DNA of 64,000 nucleotides from Pseudoxanthomonas sp. 3HH-4 (GTDB lineage Bacteria > Pseudomonadota > Gammaproteobacteria > Xanthomonadales > Xanthomonadaceae): the NCBI RefSeq assembly GCF_006716465.1, contig NZ_VFPB01000005.1, positions 186,001 to 250,000 on the forward strand, given 5' to 3'. Shown here one piece after another: positions 9,707 to 20,363 of this stretch; position 1 is the first letter of the stretch; each line of letters begins with the position of its first letter. Made by a program: the position numbers and the translations under genes. The notes beneath the pieces were generated by a model, which worked only from the letters and a program-made list of their open reading frames with translations, did no database searches and was not told the origin of the DNA.

Positions 9707-10114
9707 CTATTTCTTCAGTGCGTCGCGGATCTCGCGCAGCAGCAAGATGTCTTCGGGCGTGGCGGTTTCCGGTGCCGGTGCCGGCGCGCGGACGCGGTTG
9801 TAGGCCTTAAGGAACAGGAAGATCACGAAGGCGATGATCAGGAAGTCGATCGCCGTCTGCAGGAATGCGCCGTACTTCAGCAGCAGCGCGGGCACGACCT
9901 CCTTGCCTGCCGCATCCACTTCGGCGGCGCGCAGCGTCACCGCCAGGTCGCTGAACTTCACGCCCCCCATCGTCATGCCCACCAGTGGCATGACGATGCC
10001 ATCCACCAGACTGCTGACGATCTTGCCGAACGCGGCACCGATGACGACACCCACGGCCAGGTCGACCACGTTGCCGCGCGACACGAATTCCTTGAACTCG
10101 CTGATCATGCCCAT
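9707..10114 (-). CDS. mscL: large-conductance mechanosensitive channel
   Basis: 135 aa, the same size as the E. coli protein. It has the amphipathic N-terminal helix ([19 protein letters not shown]), TM1 with the small-residue packing face ([21 protein letters not shown]), a periplasmic loop, TM2 ([17 protein letters not shown]), and a charged C-terminal helix after an Ala/Pro linker. It opens under membrane tension to relieve hypo-osmotic shock as a homopentamer. A GAGGACATGGG stretch upstream can serve as ribosome-binding site. It appears to be a stand-alone gene. Confidence 0.97.
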   Translation of the reverse strand: MGMISEFKEFVSRGNVVDLAVGVVIGAAFGKIVSSLVDGIVMPLVGMTMGGVKFSDLAVTLRAAEVDAAGKEVVPALLLKYGAFLQTAIDFLIIAFVIFLFLKAYNRVRAPAPAPETATPEDILLLREIRDALKK

Positions 10115-10178
10115 CCCATGTCCTCGTCAGTCGGCGCCGAAACGCCATCGGCGCCGACTATATCGCACGCGCCGTCGA

Positions 10179-10886
10179 TCAGCCGGTAATGCGGCCGCGC
10201 AGCTCCACCACGCCATCGAGTGTGGCGACGAACGCATCGCCGGGGACCAGCGCGGCCACGCCCGCCGGGGTGCCCATGAAGACCAGATCGCCGGCTTTCA
10301 GGGCATAGAGCTTGGACAGTTCGTGCAGGATGTCGGGCACGTCCCAGATGAGGTCGTGCAGCGCGCCGTGCTGGCGCACTTCGCCGTTCACCTGCAGGGT
10401 CAGCGTGCGGTCTTCCAGCACCCCGACATCCCTCGCCGGGACCAGCTCGCTGACCGGTGCGGAATGATCGAAGCCTTTGCCGGTATCCCAGGGCAGGCCC
10501 TTGGCCTTGGCCGCGCCCTGCAGGTCGCGGCGGGTCAGGTCCAGGCCGACGCCATAGGCGATCACCAGCGCCCAGGCGGCCTCGGGAGCGAGTGGGCCGG
10601 GCGACGCGTCGGCGCCCAGGGCGACGACCAGTTCCACTTCGTGGTGCAGGTCGCGCGTGCCCAGCGGGTAGGGGATATCCGCATTCCCGGTGACGATCGC
10701 GTCGCCCGGTTTGTGGAAGAACACGGGGCTGCCGCGTTCGGCCTTCGAAGCGGGTGCGGTCGCGCCCATCTCGCGCGCGTGGTCGGCGAAATTGCGGCCC
10801 ACGCAGAAGATGCGGCGCACCGGGAACGTGCCGCCACCGCGTACCGCAACGCGGGGTACGGGCGGGGCAGGGATGATGTCGGTCAT
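10179..10886 (-). CDS. fumarylacetoacetate hydrolase family protein (fumarylpyruvate hydrolase-like)
   Basis: 235 aa from ATG 10886; upstream in-frame starts would add ~43 residues of non-family sequence. The FAH core is evident: FCVGRNFADHAREMG near the N-terminus, the metal-ligand strand HHEVELVVALG, KAKGLPWDTGKGFDHSAPV, and the C-terminal GDLVFMGTPAGVAAL. Members cleave C-C bonds of diketo-acids or decarboxylate oxaloacetate (YcgM/FAHD1 type) with Mg2+. The short single-domain form matches the YcgM branch more than true fumarylacetoacetase. There is no catabolic operon around it, so the substrate is open. Confidence 0.88.
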   Translation of the reverse strand: MTDIIPAPPVPRVAVRGGGTFPVRRIFCVGRNFADHAREMGATAPASKAERGSPVFFHKPGDAIVTGNADIPYPLGTRDLHHEVELVVALGADASPGPLAPEAAWALVIAYGVGLDLTRRDLQGAAKAKGLPWDTGKGFDHSAPVSELVPARDVGVLEDRTLTLQVNGEVRQHGALHDLIWDVPDILHELSKLYALKAGDLVFMGTPAGVAALVPGDAFVATLDGVVELRGRITG

Positions 10887-10950
10887 GTCGGCGACCCGTG
10901 GGAGGTGGCCGCAGAGTTTAGGCGGGAACGCGGGCGCCTCGCCAAGGTAC

Positions 10951-11226
10951 TCAGTGCGAGAGGGGCAATACCGGCTTGCGGACCACGCGATATTCCGCAT
11001 CCACAACCCGCGCATCGCGGGCGTTGGGCTTACCGCGCTGGCGCAGGAGTTTGTACGCCAGGCCGCCGGCGATCATCGCGGCACCGACGAACACGCTGAA
11101 GAACACCAGCACGCCGAGCAGCAGCACACCCAACAGGCCCAGGCCGACCCGCAGCAGCGGATGGCGCGGCTTGCGCGGGGCGAACACATGGCGGAAGGCG
11201 TTGAACTGGAAATGGCGTGCGTACAT
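10951..11226 (-). CDS. small hypothetical membrane protein
   Basis: 91 aa from the ATG at 11226. An alternative start at 11289 would add 21 polar residues, and no ribosome-binding site decides between them. It has a basic N-terminal part (FRHVFAPRKPRHPLLR), one long hydrophobic stretch or two short helices (VGLGLLGVLLLGVLVFFSVFVGAAMIAGGLAYKL in pieces), then a charged tail ending VRKPVLPLSH. I do not recognise a family. It is divergent from the Rieske gene. Confidence 0.6.
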   Translation of the reverse strand: MYARHFQFNAFRHVFAPRKPRHPLLRVGLGLLGVLLLGVLVFFSVFVGAAMIAGGLAYKLLRQRGKPNARDARVVDAEYRVVRKPVLPLSH

Positions 11227-11316
11227 GGCGTTGCGTCGTGACAGAATGCGGCCGGAGCCGGTACGTGCAGTATCGGATGACCGTTTCATGACCGTGTGAG
11301 GACTTCGTTAAGCGAC

Positions 11317-11640
11317 ATGCGACTGAGCGCACTGAATGACATCGCCAATGGCGGTTTCGCCGAGGTTGAAGCCATGATCGGCGACGATGCCGAGTCGTTG
11401 ATCCTGCATCGCGATGGCGACGAGGTGCGCGCCTGGCTCAATGTCTGCCCACACGCGGGGAGGCGGCTGGACTGGGCGCCTGGTCGATTCCTCAAGAGCA
11501 AGGACGGCCACCTTGTCTGTGCCGCCCATGGGGCTTCGTTCGAACTCGCGCGCGGTGATTGCGTCGCCGGGCCCTGCCGCGGCGATTCGCTGCATGCCGT
11601 CGCCGTGCAGGTGCGTGACGGCGAGGTGTGGCTGGACTGA
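11317..11640 (+). CDS. Rieske [2Fe-2S] ferredoxin-like protein
   Basis: 107 aa. Both cluster-binding boxes are present: CPHAGRRLDW (Cys-X-His) and CAAHGASF (Cys-X2-His), the order and spacing of a small soluble Rieske ferredoxin. It has no signal peptide or membrane segment, so it should be a cytoplasmic electron carrier or an oxygenase partner. Two later cysteines (DCVAGPC) match the disulfide/loop region of NirD-like or bedA-type Rieske proteins. GTG at 11296 is a possible alternative start. No oxygenase is nearby, so its partner is unknown. Confidence 0.88.
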   Translation: MRLSALNDIANGGFAEVEAMIGDDAESLILHRDGDEVRAWLNVCPHAGRRLDWAPGRFLKSKDGHLVCAAHGASFELARGDCVAGPCRGDSLHAVAVQVRDGEVWLD

Positions 11641-11659
11641 GTTTGCTGCTGCGCGGACG

Positions 11660-12742
11660 TCAGTCCACGCCCTGCAGGATCACGCAATGCCAGCCGGTGC
11701 AGTACGTTTCATAGCCGGGTGAGGCGGCCTGCGCCACGCAGTGCGAGCGGCCGTCGATGGGTATGTCGATCGCCCCGCGGGGCTGGGCAAACAGCGGCGC
11801 AAGGCCCGGGAAATCGAGCCGCGGGGCCGCCGCGCCGGCCTGCGTATCGGCCAGCAACCGGCCGTGCGCATCGACGATGCAGACCCGGCTGCGGCGCCAT
11901 TCCGCCTCCGACAACGGCGTCCGTTCCACGATGGTCTGCGCCAGCGCGTCCCAGCGGAACACGATGCCGAGCACGCCCAGCACACGTCCCTGTACGCGAC
12001 CGCCTTCGCGCACCGTGCAGGCGTAGATCAGCACGCGCTCACCGCCCGCGAGCGTGCTCGCATGCATGGACTGGAAGCCGAACTCTTCGCCATTGCGCGT
12101 GGCCATGGCGGATTGGAACCATTCCTGTTGTGCGACCGAATGGCCGGCGGACGGGTACCGGCGTGGTCGGCCATTCGTCAGCACGTTGCCTTGCAGGTCG
12201 GCGAGCACGAGATCGAAATAGACGGTGTAGGAATCCAGTATCTGGCCGAGACGCTGGCTGGCTTGCGCCAGCGCCGCCGGTTGCGGGTCCTGCGCGGCAG
12301 CGATGATCGCCGCGTCGGTCGCCCACCAGCGCACGTCGCAACTGCGCTCATACAGGTTGCGATCGATCAGGTCGATGTTGGCCAGCGCCAGGTCGGTCAG
12401 CCGGGTACGGCGCACATCGGTCTGCAACTGGTCCAGCCGCCCGCGCAGGTCGGTGCTCGTGCGGTCGGCCATGCGGTCGATCTCCTGGGCGGTGTCGCTG
12501 ACCCGGCGGGACAGCGTATCCATCTCTTCGGCGATCACGCCGAAGCTGCGGCCTGCGGTGCCGATGCGCACCGCCTCGATGCGTGCATTCATCGAGATGA
12601 TGCGAGTGATGCGGTTGATCTCGTCGATCTTCTGCAGCGATTGCCGCAATTGCTTCAGCAGCGCGTCCGACAGTCCCGACACGGACTGTATGTGGTCGTC
12701 GATGCCGGCATCGTCGGTGAGGGCGGCGGCGCGTGCGTTCAT
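11660..12742 (-). CDS. soluble chemoreceptor-like protein: N-terminal MCP-type helix, C-terminal Cache-like sensor
   Basis: 360 aa, no signal peptide and no clear TM segment. Residues ~15-110 form a helical stretch resembling the hairpin-tip part of methyl-accepting chemotaxis proteins (INRITRIISMNARIEAVRIG... FGVIAEEMDTLS), but only about one arm is present. Residues ~130-355 look like a Cache/PAS-type sensor: DSYTVYFDLVLADLQGNVLTN, then QEWFQSA, and a second half with GVLGIVFRWDAL and CIVDAHGRLLADT. Typical MCPs have the sensor first and the signalling hairpin last; here the order is reversed. It may bind CheA/CheW arrays from the cytoplasm or act in another pathway. The ligand is unknown. 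Confidence 0.7.
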   Translation of the reverse strand: MNARAAALTDDAGIDDHIQSVSGLSDALLKQLRQSLQKIDEINRITRIISMNARIEAVRIGTAGRSFGVIAEEMDTLSRRVSDTAQEIDRMADRTSTDLRGRLDQLQTDVRRTRLTDLALANIDLIDRNLYERSCDVRWWATDAAIIAAAQDPQPAALAQASQRLGQILDSYTVYFDLVLADLQGNVLTNGRPRRYPSAGHSVAQQEWFQSAMATRNGEEFGFQSMHASTLAGGERVLIYACTVREGGRVQGRVLGVLGIVFRWDALAQTIVERTPLSEAEWRRSRVCIVDAHGRLLADTQAGAAAPRLDFPGLAPLFAQPRGAIDIPIDGRSHCVAQAASPGYETYCTGWHCVILQGVD

Positions 12743-13429
12743 GGGACTCCTGGTGGGGAAGGGGAGGGCAGGCGCGACGCAGGTGCTTGTAATGGCGTGA
12801 GGTCGCTCCCGTTGTTGAGGCGCTATCGGCGCGCACGGCGAACGCTTTAACCGGCACCGTTGCGGTGCGTGTTCTCCCCGGGATGGGGCGGTTGCGATGT
12901 CTCTCGTTGGACACGTGGCCAGCGTTGGCCCAGACCCTCCGGGGACCAGTGGGCGACGTGAGCAAGTGCATCAGCAATGGCCGCAGCACTGCTGTCTGCA
13001 TGGGCGACCACGTCCAGGTCGATCAGTGGGCTGGATGGACGCCTGTTTCGCAGCGGCGACGGTGCCGCTGCCGTTGGAAGCTAGTGACGTTCCGGCTGGC
13101 CTTTCATCGCGTCGGCTCGCTGAACTATCCGGAACGACACGTGATAGACGCATTTCTGGCCGTCCGGACCTTTGTCTGCTGGTCGATGACGTCGCTGCTG
13201 CTATGCGGGGTCCCGGGGTTGCCTGCCTGGTCCGTGCTGATCTCGATGGCGTGCGGCATCTTTCGTTGATGCAGCTGTTTCAGCCGTATGGGCACTGGAA
13301 GTTGTCGCTGCGAAGGTGGCCCGAGCGGCAACAACAGCAGCCGTGGTAGTGGTGATGGTGATGACGACACCCGCCATGACGTTTTGCATTCGACGGCTGC
13401 GAGCCTGCACGCGGGGCGCGCGGTAGCCG
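12743..13429. other. intergenic stretch without a convincing gene
   Basis: About 690 bases between the chemoreceptor-like gene (minus strand, start at 12742) and the ettA terminator. Plus-strand frames run open for 130-150 codons (12865-13269, 12897-13349), but neither translation resembles a family and neither has a ribosome-binding site. Coding-like text seems to pass from one frame to another near 13020-13040, which may mean a decayed gene. On the minus strand 13270-13380 encodes a His/Cys-rich run without a start codon. Confidence 0.5.
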
Positions 13430-13464
13430 GCCACAAACAAGAGCGCCGGCACAGGGCCGGCGTT
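13430..13464 (-). terminator. intrinsic terminator of ettA
   Basis: Stem CGCCGGC (13444-13450) / GCCGGCG (13456-13462) with a 5-nt loop, extended by two weaker pairs. On the minus strand it is followed by CTCTTGTTTGT. It is placed ~50 bp after the ettA stop. Confidence 0.75.
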
Positions 13465-13513
13465 CTCGTTGGGCAGAATCAAAGATGGGCGCGCGCCGTT
13501 GCGCGCGACCGCG

Positions 13514-15181
<1,668 letters not shown>

Positions 15182-15396
15182 GCAGGCTCCGGTACGCAGG
15201 CCCCGGCGCCCGGCCGGGGACGGCGGACGAGGAGGCAAATTGGGAATGCGGCGATTATAGCCGTTCCGGCCCGACCGACCGCTGGCTGAATACGTTTCTT
15301 CAGCCCGTCCTTGACACGACCGTAACCGTTTTCCAGCGGGAATCGGTTCAGATGCGATAGGCATCATGGGCTCACGTGCCACACAGAGGGGTTCCC

Positions 15397-15876
15397 ATGA
15401 AAACCAAGCGCCTTTTCCAGAGCCTGGCCTGTGCCGTCCTGGCCTTCGCCGTCACCGCCCCCGTGCTTGCACGCGACAATGATCGCGGTCGGGACCGGGA
15501 CCGTTCACACCACTACGACCGTCGCGATGACCGCCGGGACGATCGTCGGGATGACCGTCGCGAATGGCGTGACGACCGCCGCGACCAGCGCCAGGCCTAC
15601 CGTCACGGCTACCACGATGGCCGCCGTTACGACGACCGTCGGTACTACGCGCCGCCGCGCGTCGTGTATCGCCCGGCCCCCAGCTACCACCGTTGGGCGA
15701 GGGGTCAGCGCTACCGCGATCACTACCGTGGCCCGGTCTACGTGGTGAATGACTACAGCCACTACCACGTGCGTCGTCCGCCCCGCGGTTACCACTGGGT
15801 GCGTGACGATCGCGGCAACCTGCTGATGGTCGCCATCGCCACCGGCATCATCGCCGACCTGCTGCTGCACCACTGA
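15397..15876 (+). CDS. RcnB-family periplasmic protein
   Basis: 159 aa from ATG 15397, with AGAGGG 9 nt upstream as ribosome-binding site. It has a clear signal peptide ([25 protein letters not shown]). A strongly charged tract of DDRR repeats (residues ~40-70) follows, then a Tyr/Arg/His/Pro-rich middle. The C-terminal block [20 protein letters not shown] and [11 protein letters not shown] is the RcnB family hallmark. E. coli RcnB adjusts Ni/Co homeostasis in the periplasm, but many paralogues of this family in proteobacteria have no known metal role. No rcnA exporter is nearby. A strong terminator follows. Confidence 0.85.
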   Translation: MKTKRLFQSLACAVLAFAVTAPVLARDNDRGRDRDRSHHYDRRDDRRDDRRDDRREWRDDRRDQRQAYRHGYHDGRRYDDRRYYAPPRVVYRPAPSYHRWARGQRYRDHYRGPVYVVNDYSHYHVRRPPRGYHWVRDDRGNLLMVAIATGIIADLLLHH

Positions 15877-15896
15877 GCAGCAAGGCCCGATGCCCC

Positions 15897-15927
15897 GAAA
15901 AGCGCGCTCCGGCGCGCTTTTCGCTTT
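15897..15927 (+). terminator. strong intrinsic terminator after the RcnB-like gene
   Basis: Perfect 11-bp inverted repeat GAAAAGCGCGC / GCGCGCTTTTC with a TCCG loop (15897-15922), the T-run being part of the stem. Confidence 0.88.
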
Positions 15928-16021
15928 CAGGGGCCGGATGGCGGCGGCTGGCCCGGCTTCGTCCGAAGGGTCCCCGGCGGGCTACAATCGGGCCTCCCGC
16001 CCGACCTGCCCCGGAGACCCG

Positions 16022-17275
16022 ATGTTCCCGCGCGACGCCCGCATCGAAACCTACGATCCCGAACTGGCCCAGGCCATCGCCAACGAGGCGCGCCGGCAGG
16101 AGGATCACGTCGAGCTGATCGCCAGCGAGAACTACGCCAGCCCCCGCGTGCTGGAGGCCCAGGGCAGCGTGCTGACCAACAAGTACGCCGAAGGCTACCC
16201 GCACAAGCGCTATTACGGCGGTTGCGAATACGTGGACATCGCCGAGCAGCTGGCGATCGACCGCGTGAAGCAGCTGTTCGGCGCGGACTATGCCAACGTG
16301 CAGCCGCATTCCGGCTCGCAGGCCAACCAGGCCGTGTATTTCGCGCTGCTGAACCCCGGTGACACCATCCTGGGCATGAGCCTGGCCCACGGCGGCCACC
16401 TGACCCACGGCGCCAAGGTCAACGCCTCAGGCAAGCTTTTCAACGCGATCCAGTACGGCGTGAACGAACAGGGCCTGATCGATTACGACGAGGTCGAGAA
16501 GCTCGCGCTGGAGCACAAGCCGAAGATGGTCGTGGCCGGTTTCTCCGCCTACTCACAGGTGGTGGACTGGGCGCGCTTCCGCGCCATCGCCGACAAGGTC
16601 GGTGCCTACCTGTTCGTCGACATGGCGCACGTGGCGGGCCTGGTCGCCGCCGGCGTCTACCCGAACCCGCTGCCGCATGCCCACGTGGTCACCTCGACCA
16701 CCCACAAGACGCTGCGCGGCCCGCGCGGCGGCATCATCGTGGCCAAGGGCGCTGGCGAAGAGATCGAGAAGAAGCTGCAGAGCATCGTCTTCCCGGGCAT
16801 CCAGGGCGGTCCGCTGATGCACGTCATCGCGGCCAAGGCCGTGGCCTTCAAGGAAGCGCTGGAGCCAGAATTCAAGGCCTACCAGGCGCAGGTGGTGAAG
16901 AACGCGCAGGCGATGGCGAAGACGATCATCGCGCGCGGCTACAAGATCGTGTCGGGCGGCACCGAGAACCACCTGATGCTGGTCGACATGATCGGCAAGG
17001 ACGTCAGCGGCAAAGATGCGGAGGAAGCGCTGGGCAAGGCGCACATCACCGTCAACAAGAACTCGGTGCCGAACGACCCGCGCAAGCCCTTCGTGACCTC
17101 GGGCCTGCGCATCGGCACGCCTGCGGTGACCACGCGCGGCTACGGCGAACAGGACTGCATCGACCTGGCCAACTGGATCTGCGACGTACTCGACGCGCCC
17201 ACCGACGAGGCGGTACTGGCGAAGGTGCGCGACAACGTCACCGCGCAGTGCCGGAAGTATCCGGTTTACGGCTGA
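16022..17275 (+). CDS. glyA: serine hydroxymethyltransferase
   Basis: 417 aa, family length. Start ATG at 16022 after a GGAGA ribosome-binding site; longer in-frame starts run into the terminator. Fold-type I PLP enzyme: [10 protein letters not shown] near the N-terminus, PHSGSQAN, and the PLP-lysine motif [16 protein letters not shown]. It converts serine plus tetrahydrofolate to glycine plus methylene-THF, the main C1 entry. A TACAAT -10-like hexamer lies at 15983-15988. It is followed after 6 bp by nrdR, so the two are probably cotranscribed. Confidence 0.98.
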   Translation: MFPRDARIETYDPELAQAIANEARRQEDHVELIASENYASPRVLEAQGSVLTNKYAEGYPHKRYYGGCEYVDIAEQLAIDRVKQLFGADYANVQPHSGSQANQAVYFALLNPGDTILGMSLAHGGHLTHGAKVNASGKLFNAIQYGVNEQGLIDYDEVEKLALEHKPKMVVAGFSAYSQVVDWARFRAIADKVGAYLFVDMAHVAGLVAAGVYPNPLPHAHVVTSTTHKTLRGPRGGIIVAKGAGEEIEKKLQSIVFPGIQGGPLMHVIAAKAVAFKEALEPEFKAYQAQVVKNAQAMAKTIIARGYKIVSGGTENHLMLVDMIGKDVSGKDAEEALGKAHITVNKNSVPNDPRKPFVTSGLRIGTPAVTTRGYGEQDCIDLANWICDVLDAPTDEAVLAKVRDNVTAQCRKYPVYG

Positions 17276-17281
17276 TCGACG

Positions 17282-17818
17282 ATGCACTGTCCCTTCTGCC
17301 AGCACACCGACACGCGCGTCATCGATTCGCGCGTGTCCGAGGACGGCGCGACGATCCGTCGTCGCCGTGAGTGCGAGGCGTGCGGGGAGCGGTTCTCCAC
17401 GTTGGAGAACATCGAGATCAAGCTGCCGGCGGTCATCAAGGGCGATGGCCGCCGCGACACGTTCGACGCGCGCAAGTTGCGTGCCGGTTTCGATCGTGCG
17501 CTGCAGAAGCGGCCGGTTTCAGAAGAACAGATCGAGGCGGCGGTACGTGCGGTGATCCACGCCATTCGCATGAGTGGCGAGCGCGAGATCGCCTCGCGCA
17601 AGATCGGCGAGTTCGTCATGAACGAGCTGCGCAAGCTCGACCATGTGGGCTACGTGCGCTTCGCTTCGGTCTACCGCAGTTTCGAGGACGTGGCGGATTT
17701 CCGCGAGGAAATCGAGAAGCTGGAGCGCGACCTGCCGCCGGGCGCCGGCCAGCTCTCGTTGCTGGGAGGCGATGTGGTGCCGTTCGACAAGCACGCGGAC
17801 AAGAACAAGAAGCGCTGA
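17282..17818 (+). CDS. nrdR: transcriptional repressor NrdR
   Basis: 178 aa; E. coli NrdR is 149 aa, and the extra length is a C-terminal tail rich in charged residues. The zinc ribbon is at the N-terminus (CPFCQH ... CEACGERF), followed by the ATP-cone ([22 protein letters not shown]). NrdR senses dATP/ATP and represses ribonucleotide reductase operons by binding paired NrdR boxes. The order glyA-nrdR-ribD-rib is a known gammaproteobacterial arrangement. It ends 3 bp before the next gene. Confidence 0.97.
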   Translation: MHCPFCQHTDTRVIDSRVSEDGATIRRRRECEACGERFSTLENIEIKLPAVIKGDGRRDTFDARKLRAGFDRALQKRPVSEEQIEAAVRAVIHAIRMSGEREIASRKIGEFVMNELRKLDHVGYVRFASVYRSFEDVADFREEIEKLERDLPPGAGQLSLLGGDVVPFDKHADKNKKR

Positions 17819-17821
17819 GTC

Positions 17822-18340
17822 GTGCGTATCGAGTGGATCGGACGGCACCCCGGGTGTATCGAACTGCTCGCACGCTGGCACCACCAGGAGTGGAGCGCGC
17901 TTTATGACGACTGGACGCTGGACGCCGCGAGCGCCGAACTCCACGATCACGCCACGCGCGCGTCGCTGCCGACCACGTTGTTGCTGATGGAGGGCGATGA
18001 TCTGCTGGGTTCGGTCAGCCTGCTGATCGAAGATGCGCCCGCGTTGCAGGATCGCGGCAGTCCGTGGCTGGGCAGCCTGTTCGTGCTGCCGGATGCGCGC
18101 GGCCGCGGGGGCGGGCGCATCCTCGTCGAGGCGGCGGTCGCGCATGCGGCGCACGAAGGCGTCGCTGTGCTGCGCCTGTTCACCCTGTGGCACGAGGAGT
18201 TCTACGCGTCGCTGGGGTGGCAGGTCGAGGAGCGCACGCAACTGCACGGGACACCGGTGGTGATCATGTCGATCCGTCCCGCACGGCGCGTGGCGCATAC
18301 TGGCGCTCCTTCCGATGCCGCGTGGGCGACGCATGACTGA
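17822..18340 (+). CDS. GNAT-family acetyltransferase
   Basis: 172 aa from GTG 17822. The GNAT core is visible: LDAASAEL, a central strand with DDLLGSVSLLIED, the acetyl-CoA loop LFVLPDARGRGGGRILVEAAVAHA, and VLRLFTLWHEEFYASLGW near the end. The acceptor is unknown. It overlaps ribD by 8 bp and sits 3 bp after nrdR, so it is likely translated from the same messenger. Nothing in it points to flavin metabolism. Confidence 0.85.
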   Translation: MRIEWIGRHPGCIELLARWHHQEWSALYDDWTLDAASAELHDHATRASLPTTLLLMEGDDLLGSVSLLIEDAPALQDRGSPWLGSLFVLPDARGRGGGRILVEAAVAHAAHEGVAVLRLFTLWHEEFYASLGWQVEERTQLHGTPVVIMSIRPARRVAHTGAPSDAAWATHD

Positions 18341-19430
18341 TACCGCTTTCTCTGCGTTCGATCACCAGTGCATGGCGCGTGCATTGCGACTGGCCGAGCG
18401 GGGTGCGCACACGACCCGGCCGAACCCGATGGTCGGCAGCGTCATCGTGCAGGGCAATGAAATCGTCGGTGAAGGCTGGCACCAGAAGGCCGGAGGCCCG
18501 CACGCGGAAGTGTTCGCGCTGCAGGCGGCGGGCGAGCGCGCAAAGGGCGCGACGGCCTACGTCACGCTGGAGCCATGCGCGCATACCGGCCGCACCGGAC
18601 CCTGTGCGGAGGCGTTGGTCGCTGCTGGCGTGACGCGCGTAGTTGCCGCGATGCGCGACCCCTTCCCGCAAGTCGACGGAGCCGGTTTCGACCGGTTGCG
18701 CGCGGCCGGCATCGACGTGCAGGCCGGGTTGATGGAGGCGCAGGCGCGCCGGTTGAACCGGGGTTTCCTGTCGCGCATGGAGCGTGGCCGGCCGTGGATG
18801 CGGGTAAAGCTGGCGACCAGCCTGGATGGCCGCACCGCGATGGCGAACGGCGACTCCAAGTGGATAAGTGGCGAAGCCTCCCGCCGCGACGTGATGCGCT
18901 GGCGCGCCCGTGCCGGCGCCATCCTGACCGGTGCCGGCACTGTGCTGGCGGATGATCCGTCGCTGACCGTGCGCTTCGGCGACGACACGGCATTCGAGCC
19001 GCCGCTGCGGGTGGTGCTCGATCCCGGGCTCGCCACCGTGGCGCGCGGCAATGTGCGGCAGGGCGAGGCACCGACGCTTTACATCCATGCGGCTGACGCC
19101 AAACCCCCCCGCGATGTCGACGTGCCGCGCGTGGTGGCGCCCGCGACCGGCAGCAATTTCGACCTGAAGGCAGTCCTGGAGCTGCTTGCCCAGCGCGGCA
19201 TCAACGAGGTGCATGCCGAGGCCGGCGCTACGCTCGCAGGCGCTTTCCTCGCCGCCGGGCTGGCAGACGAGGTGCTGCTGTACGTTGCGCCGATGCTGCT
19301 GGGCGACCAGGCCCGGCCTCTGTTCGGCGGGCTGGGCATCCAGACGATGGCGGAGCACCTGAAGCTGGAGATTGTCGACAGCCGCATGATTGGCGAAGAT
19401 CACCGCCTCCTGCTGCAACCTGCCCGCTGA
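18333..19430 (+). CDS. ribD: bifunctional diaminohydroxyphosphoribosylaminopyrimidine deaminase / 5-amino-6-(5-phosphoribosylamino)uracil reductase
   Basis: 365 aa, family length. ATG at 18333 gives MTDTAFSAFDHQCMARAL. The deaminase half carries the zinc motifs HAEVFAL and PCAHTGRTGPC. The reductase half starts near residue 150 (RPWMRVKLATSLDGRTAMANGDSKWISG) and has GAGTVLADDPSLTVR. It catalyses the second and third steps of riboflavin synthesis from the GTP cyclohydrolase II product. It lies upstream of the FMN riboswitch and so escapes that control unless transcribed by another route. Confidence 0.97.
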   Translation: MTDTAFSAFDHQCMARALRLAERGAHTTRPNPMVGSVIVQGNEIVGEGWHQKAGGPHAEVFALQAAGERAKGATAYVTLEPCAHTGRTGPCAEALVAAGVTRVVAAMRDPFPQVDGAGFDRLRAAGIDVQAGLMEAQARRLNRGFLSRMERGRPWMRVKLATSLDGRTAMANGDSKWISGEASRRDVMRWRARAGAILTGAGTVLADDPSLTVRFGDDTAFEPPLRVVLDPGLATVARGNVRQGEAPTLYIHAADAKPPRDVDVPRVVAPATGSNFDLKAVLELLAQRGINEVHAEAGATLAGAFLAAGLADEVLLYVAPMLLGDQARPLFGGLGIQTMAEHLKLEIVDSRMIGEDHRLLLQPAR

Positions 19431-19442
19431 CCGACCGCCAGA

Positions 19443-20201
19443 ATGGCTTTCAAGGATCATTTTTCCGGCGTCGCCGACGTCTATCTCACCTCGCGCCCCA
19501 CCTATCCGGAGGCGCTGTACGACGTGATTGCCTCGGCTGTGCCGGCCAACGCGCAGGTGTGGGAGCCGGGCGCGGGCAGCGGCCAGGCCACGCGCGGACT
19601 GGCCGCGCGCTTCGCCCACGTGCACGCCACCGACCCCAGCGCAGCGCAGATCGAACGCCACTGGGCGCAGGGCCAGGCCGGCAGCAACGTCAGCCTGGCG
19701 GTCGAACCTGCCGAAGACACCCTGTTGCCGGATCTCAGCGTCGACCTGGTTGCCGTCGCGCAGGCGCTGCACTGGTTCGACCGCTATCGCTTCTTCGCCA
19801 CCTGCGAGCGCGTGCTGCGGCCGGGCGGCGTGCTGGCGGCCTGGACCTACCAGGACATCATTTTCGAGGACGACCTGGCCGAGGTGGCCGAGAAGGTCCG
19901 CGACGACATCGATCCCTACTGGCCGCCCGAGCGTGCCGACGTGGACATGGGCTATGGCGATTACGTGTGGCCGTTCGAGGTCATCCCGACGCCTCGGTTG
20001 TGGCTGACCGCCGAATGGAACCTGCCCACGCTGCTGGGCTATTTCGGCAGCCTGTCAGCGACCGGCAGCTATCGCGCCGCCACCGGCGAGGATCCGGTCT
20101 ACGCACATACCCCGGCCCTGGCCGAAGTCTGGGGCGATCCGCAGCGCATCCGCACCATGCGCTGGCCGCTGATCCTGCACCTGCGCAGGAAGCCCGTGTA
20201 G
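19443..20201 (+). CDS. class I SAM-dependent methyltransferase
   Basis: 252 aa. Rossmann-fold motif I is VWEPGAGSGQATRGLA (residues ~40-55), followed by an acidic strand-2 end (HATDPS), motif IV-like DLVAVAQALHWFD, and a later FATCERVLRPGGVLAAWTYQD. This pattern matches the Methyltransf_11 group whose targets are mostly unknown. It starts 12 bp after ribD. Its stop codon TAG (20199-20201) lies inside the end of a REP-like repeat, so the native C-terminus may have been altered by repeat insertion. Confidence 0.87.
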   Translation: MAFKDHFSGVADVYLTSRPTYPEALYDVIASAVPANAQVWEPGAGSGQATRGLAARFAHVHATDPSAAQIERHWAQGQAGSNVSLAVEPAEDTLLPDLSVDLVAVAQALHWFDRYRFFATCERVLRPGGVLAAWTYQDIIFEDDLAEVAEKVRDDIDPYWPPERADVDMGYGDYVWPFEVIPTPRLWLTAEWNLPTLLGYFGSLSATGSYRAATGEDPVYAHTPALAEVWGDPQRIRTMRWPLILHLRRKPV

Positions 20202-20276
20202 GAGGGGCTTCAGCCCCGACCGGCGGTTTTCCGTCCGTAGCGCAGCCGGAAGCATTGGGGCTGAAGCCACTCCCGC
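20197..20276. repeat. REP-like inverted repeat pair, family 3 (GGAGGGGCTTCAGCCCC type)
   Basis: Left arm begins at 20197 with TGTAGGAGGGGCTTCAGCCC; right arm 20257-20276 is its imperfect inverted copy. Each arm has an internal GGGGCTTCAGCCCC palindrome. The stop codon of the preceding methyltransferase is formed by the TAG of the left arm. Confidence 0.85.
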
Positions 20277-20363
20277 AGCGATGCGGAACGCTGCGTTCAG
20301 GGCCTTCGCCGGATCGAGGCGGTAGAATGCCCCCGCCGGTTCGCCGGCACACCACCAACGACG

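Noticed and set aside
13201-13482. Minus-strand open frame of 93 codons (Thr/Ala-rich) and an overlapping His/Cys-rich run ending near 13270
   Set aside because: The 93-codon frame runs straight through the ettA terminator and has low-complexity composition. The His/Cys-rich frame has no start codon before the hairpin.
15505-15748. Tandem DDRR codons as a possible CRISPR or structural DNA repeat
   Set aside because: The repetition follows the Arg/Asp coding pattern of the RcnB-like protein; units are short and not separated by spacers.
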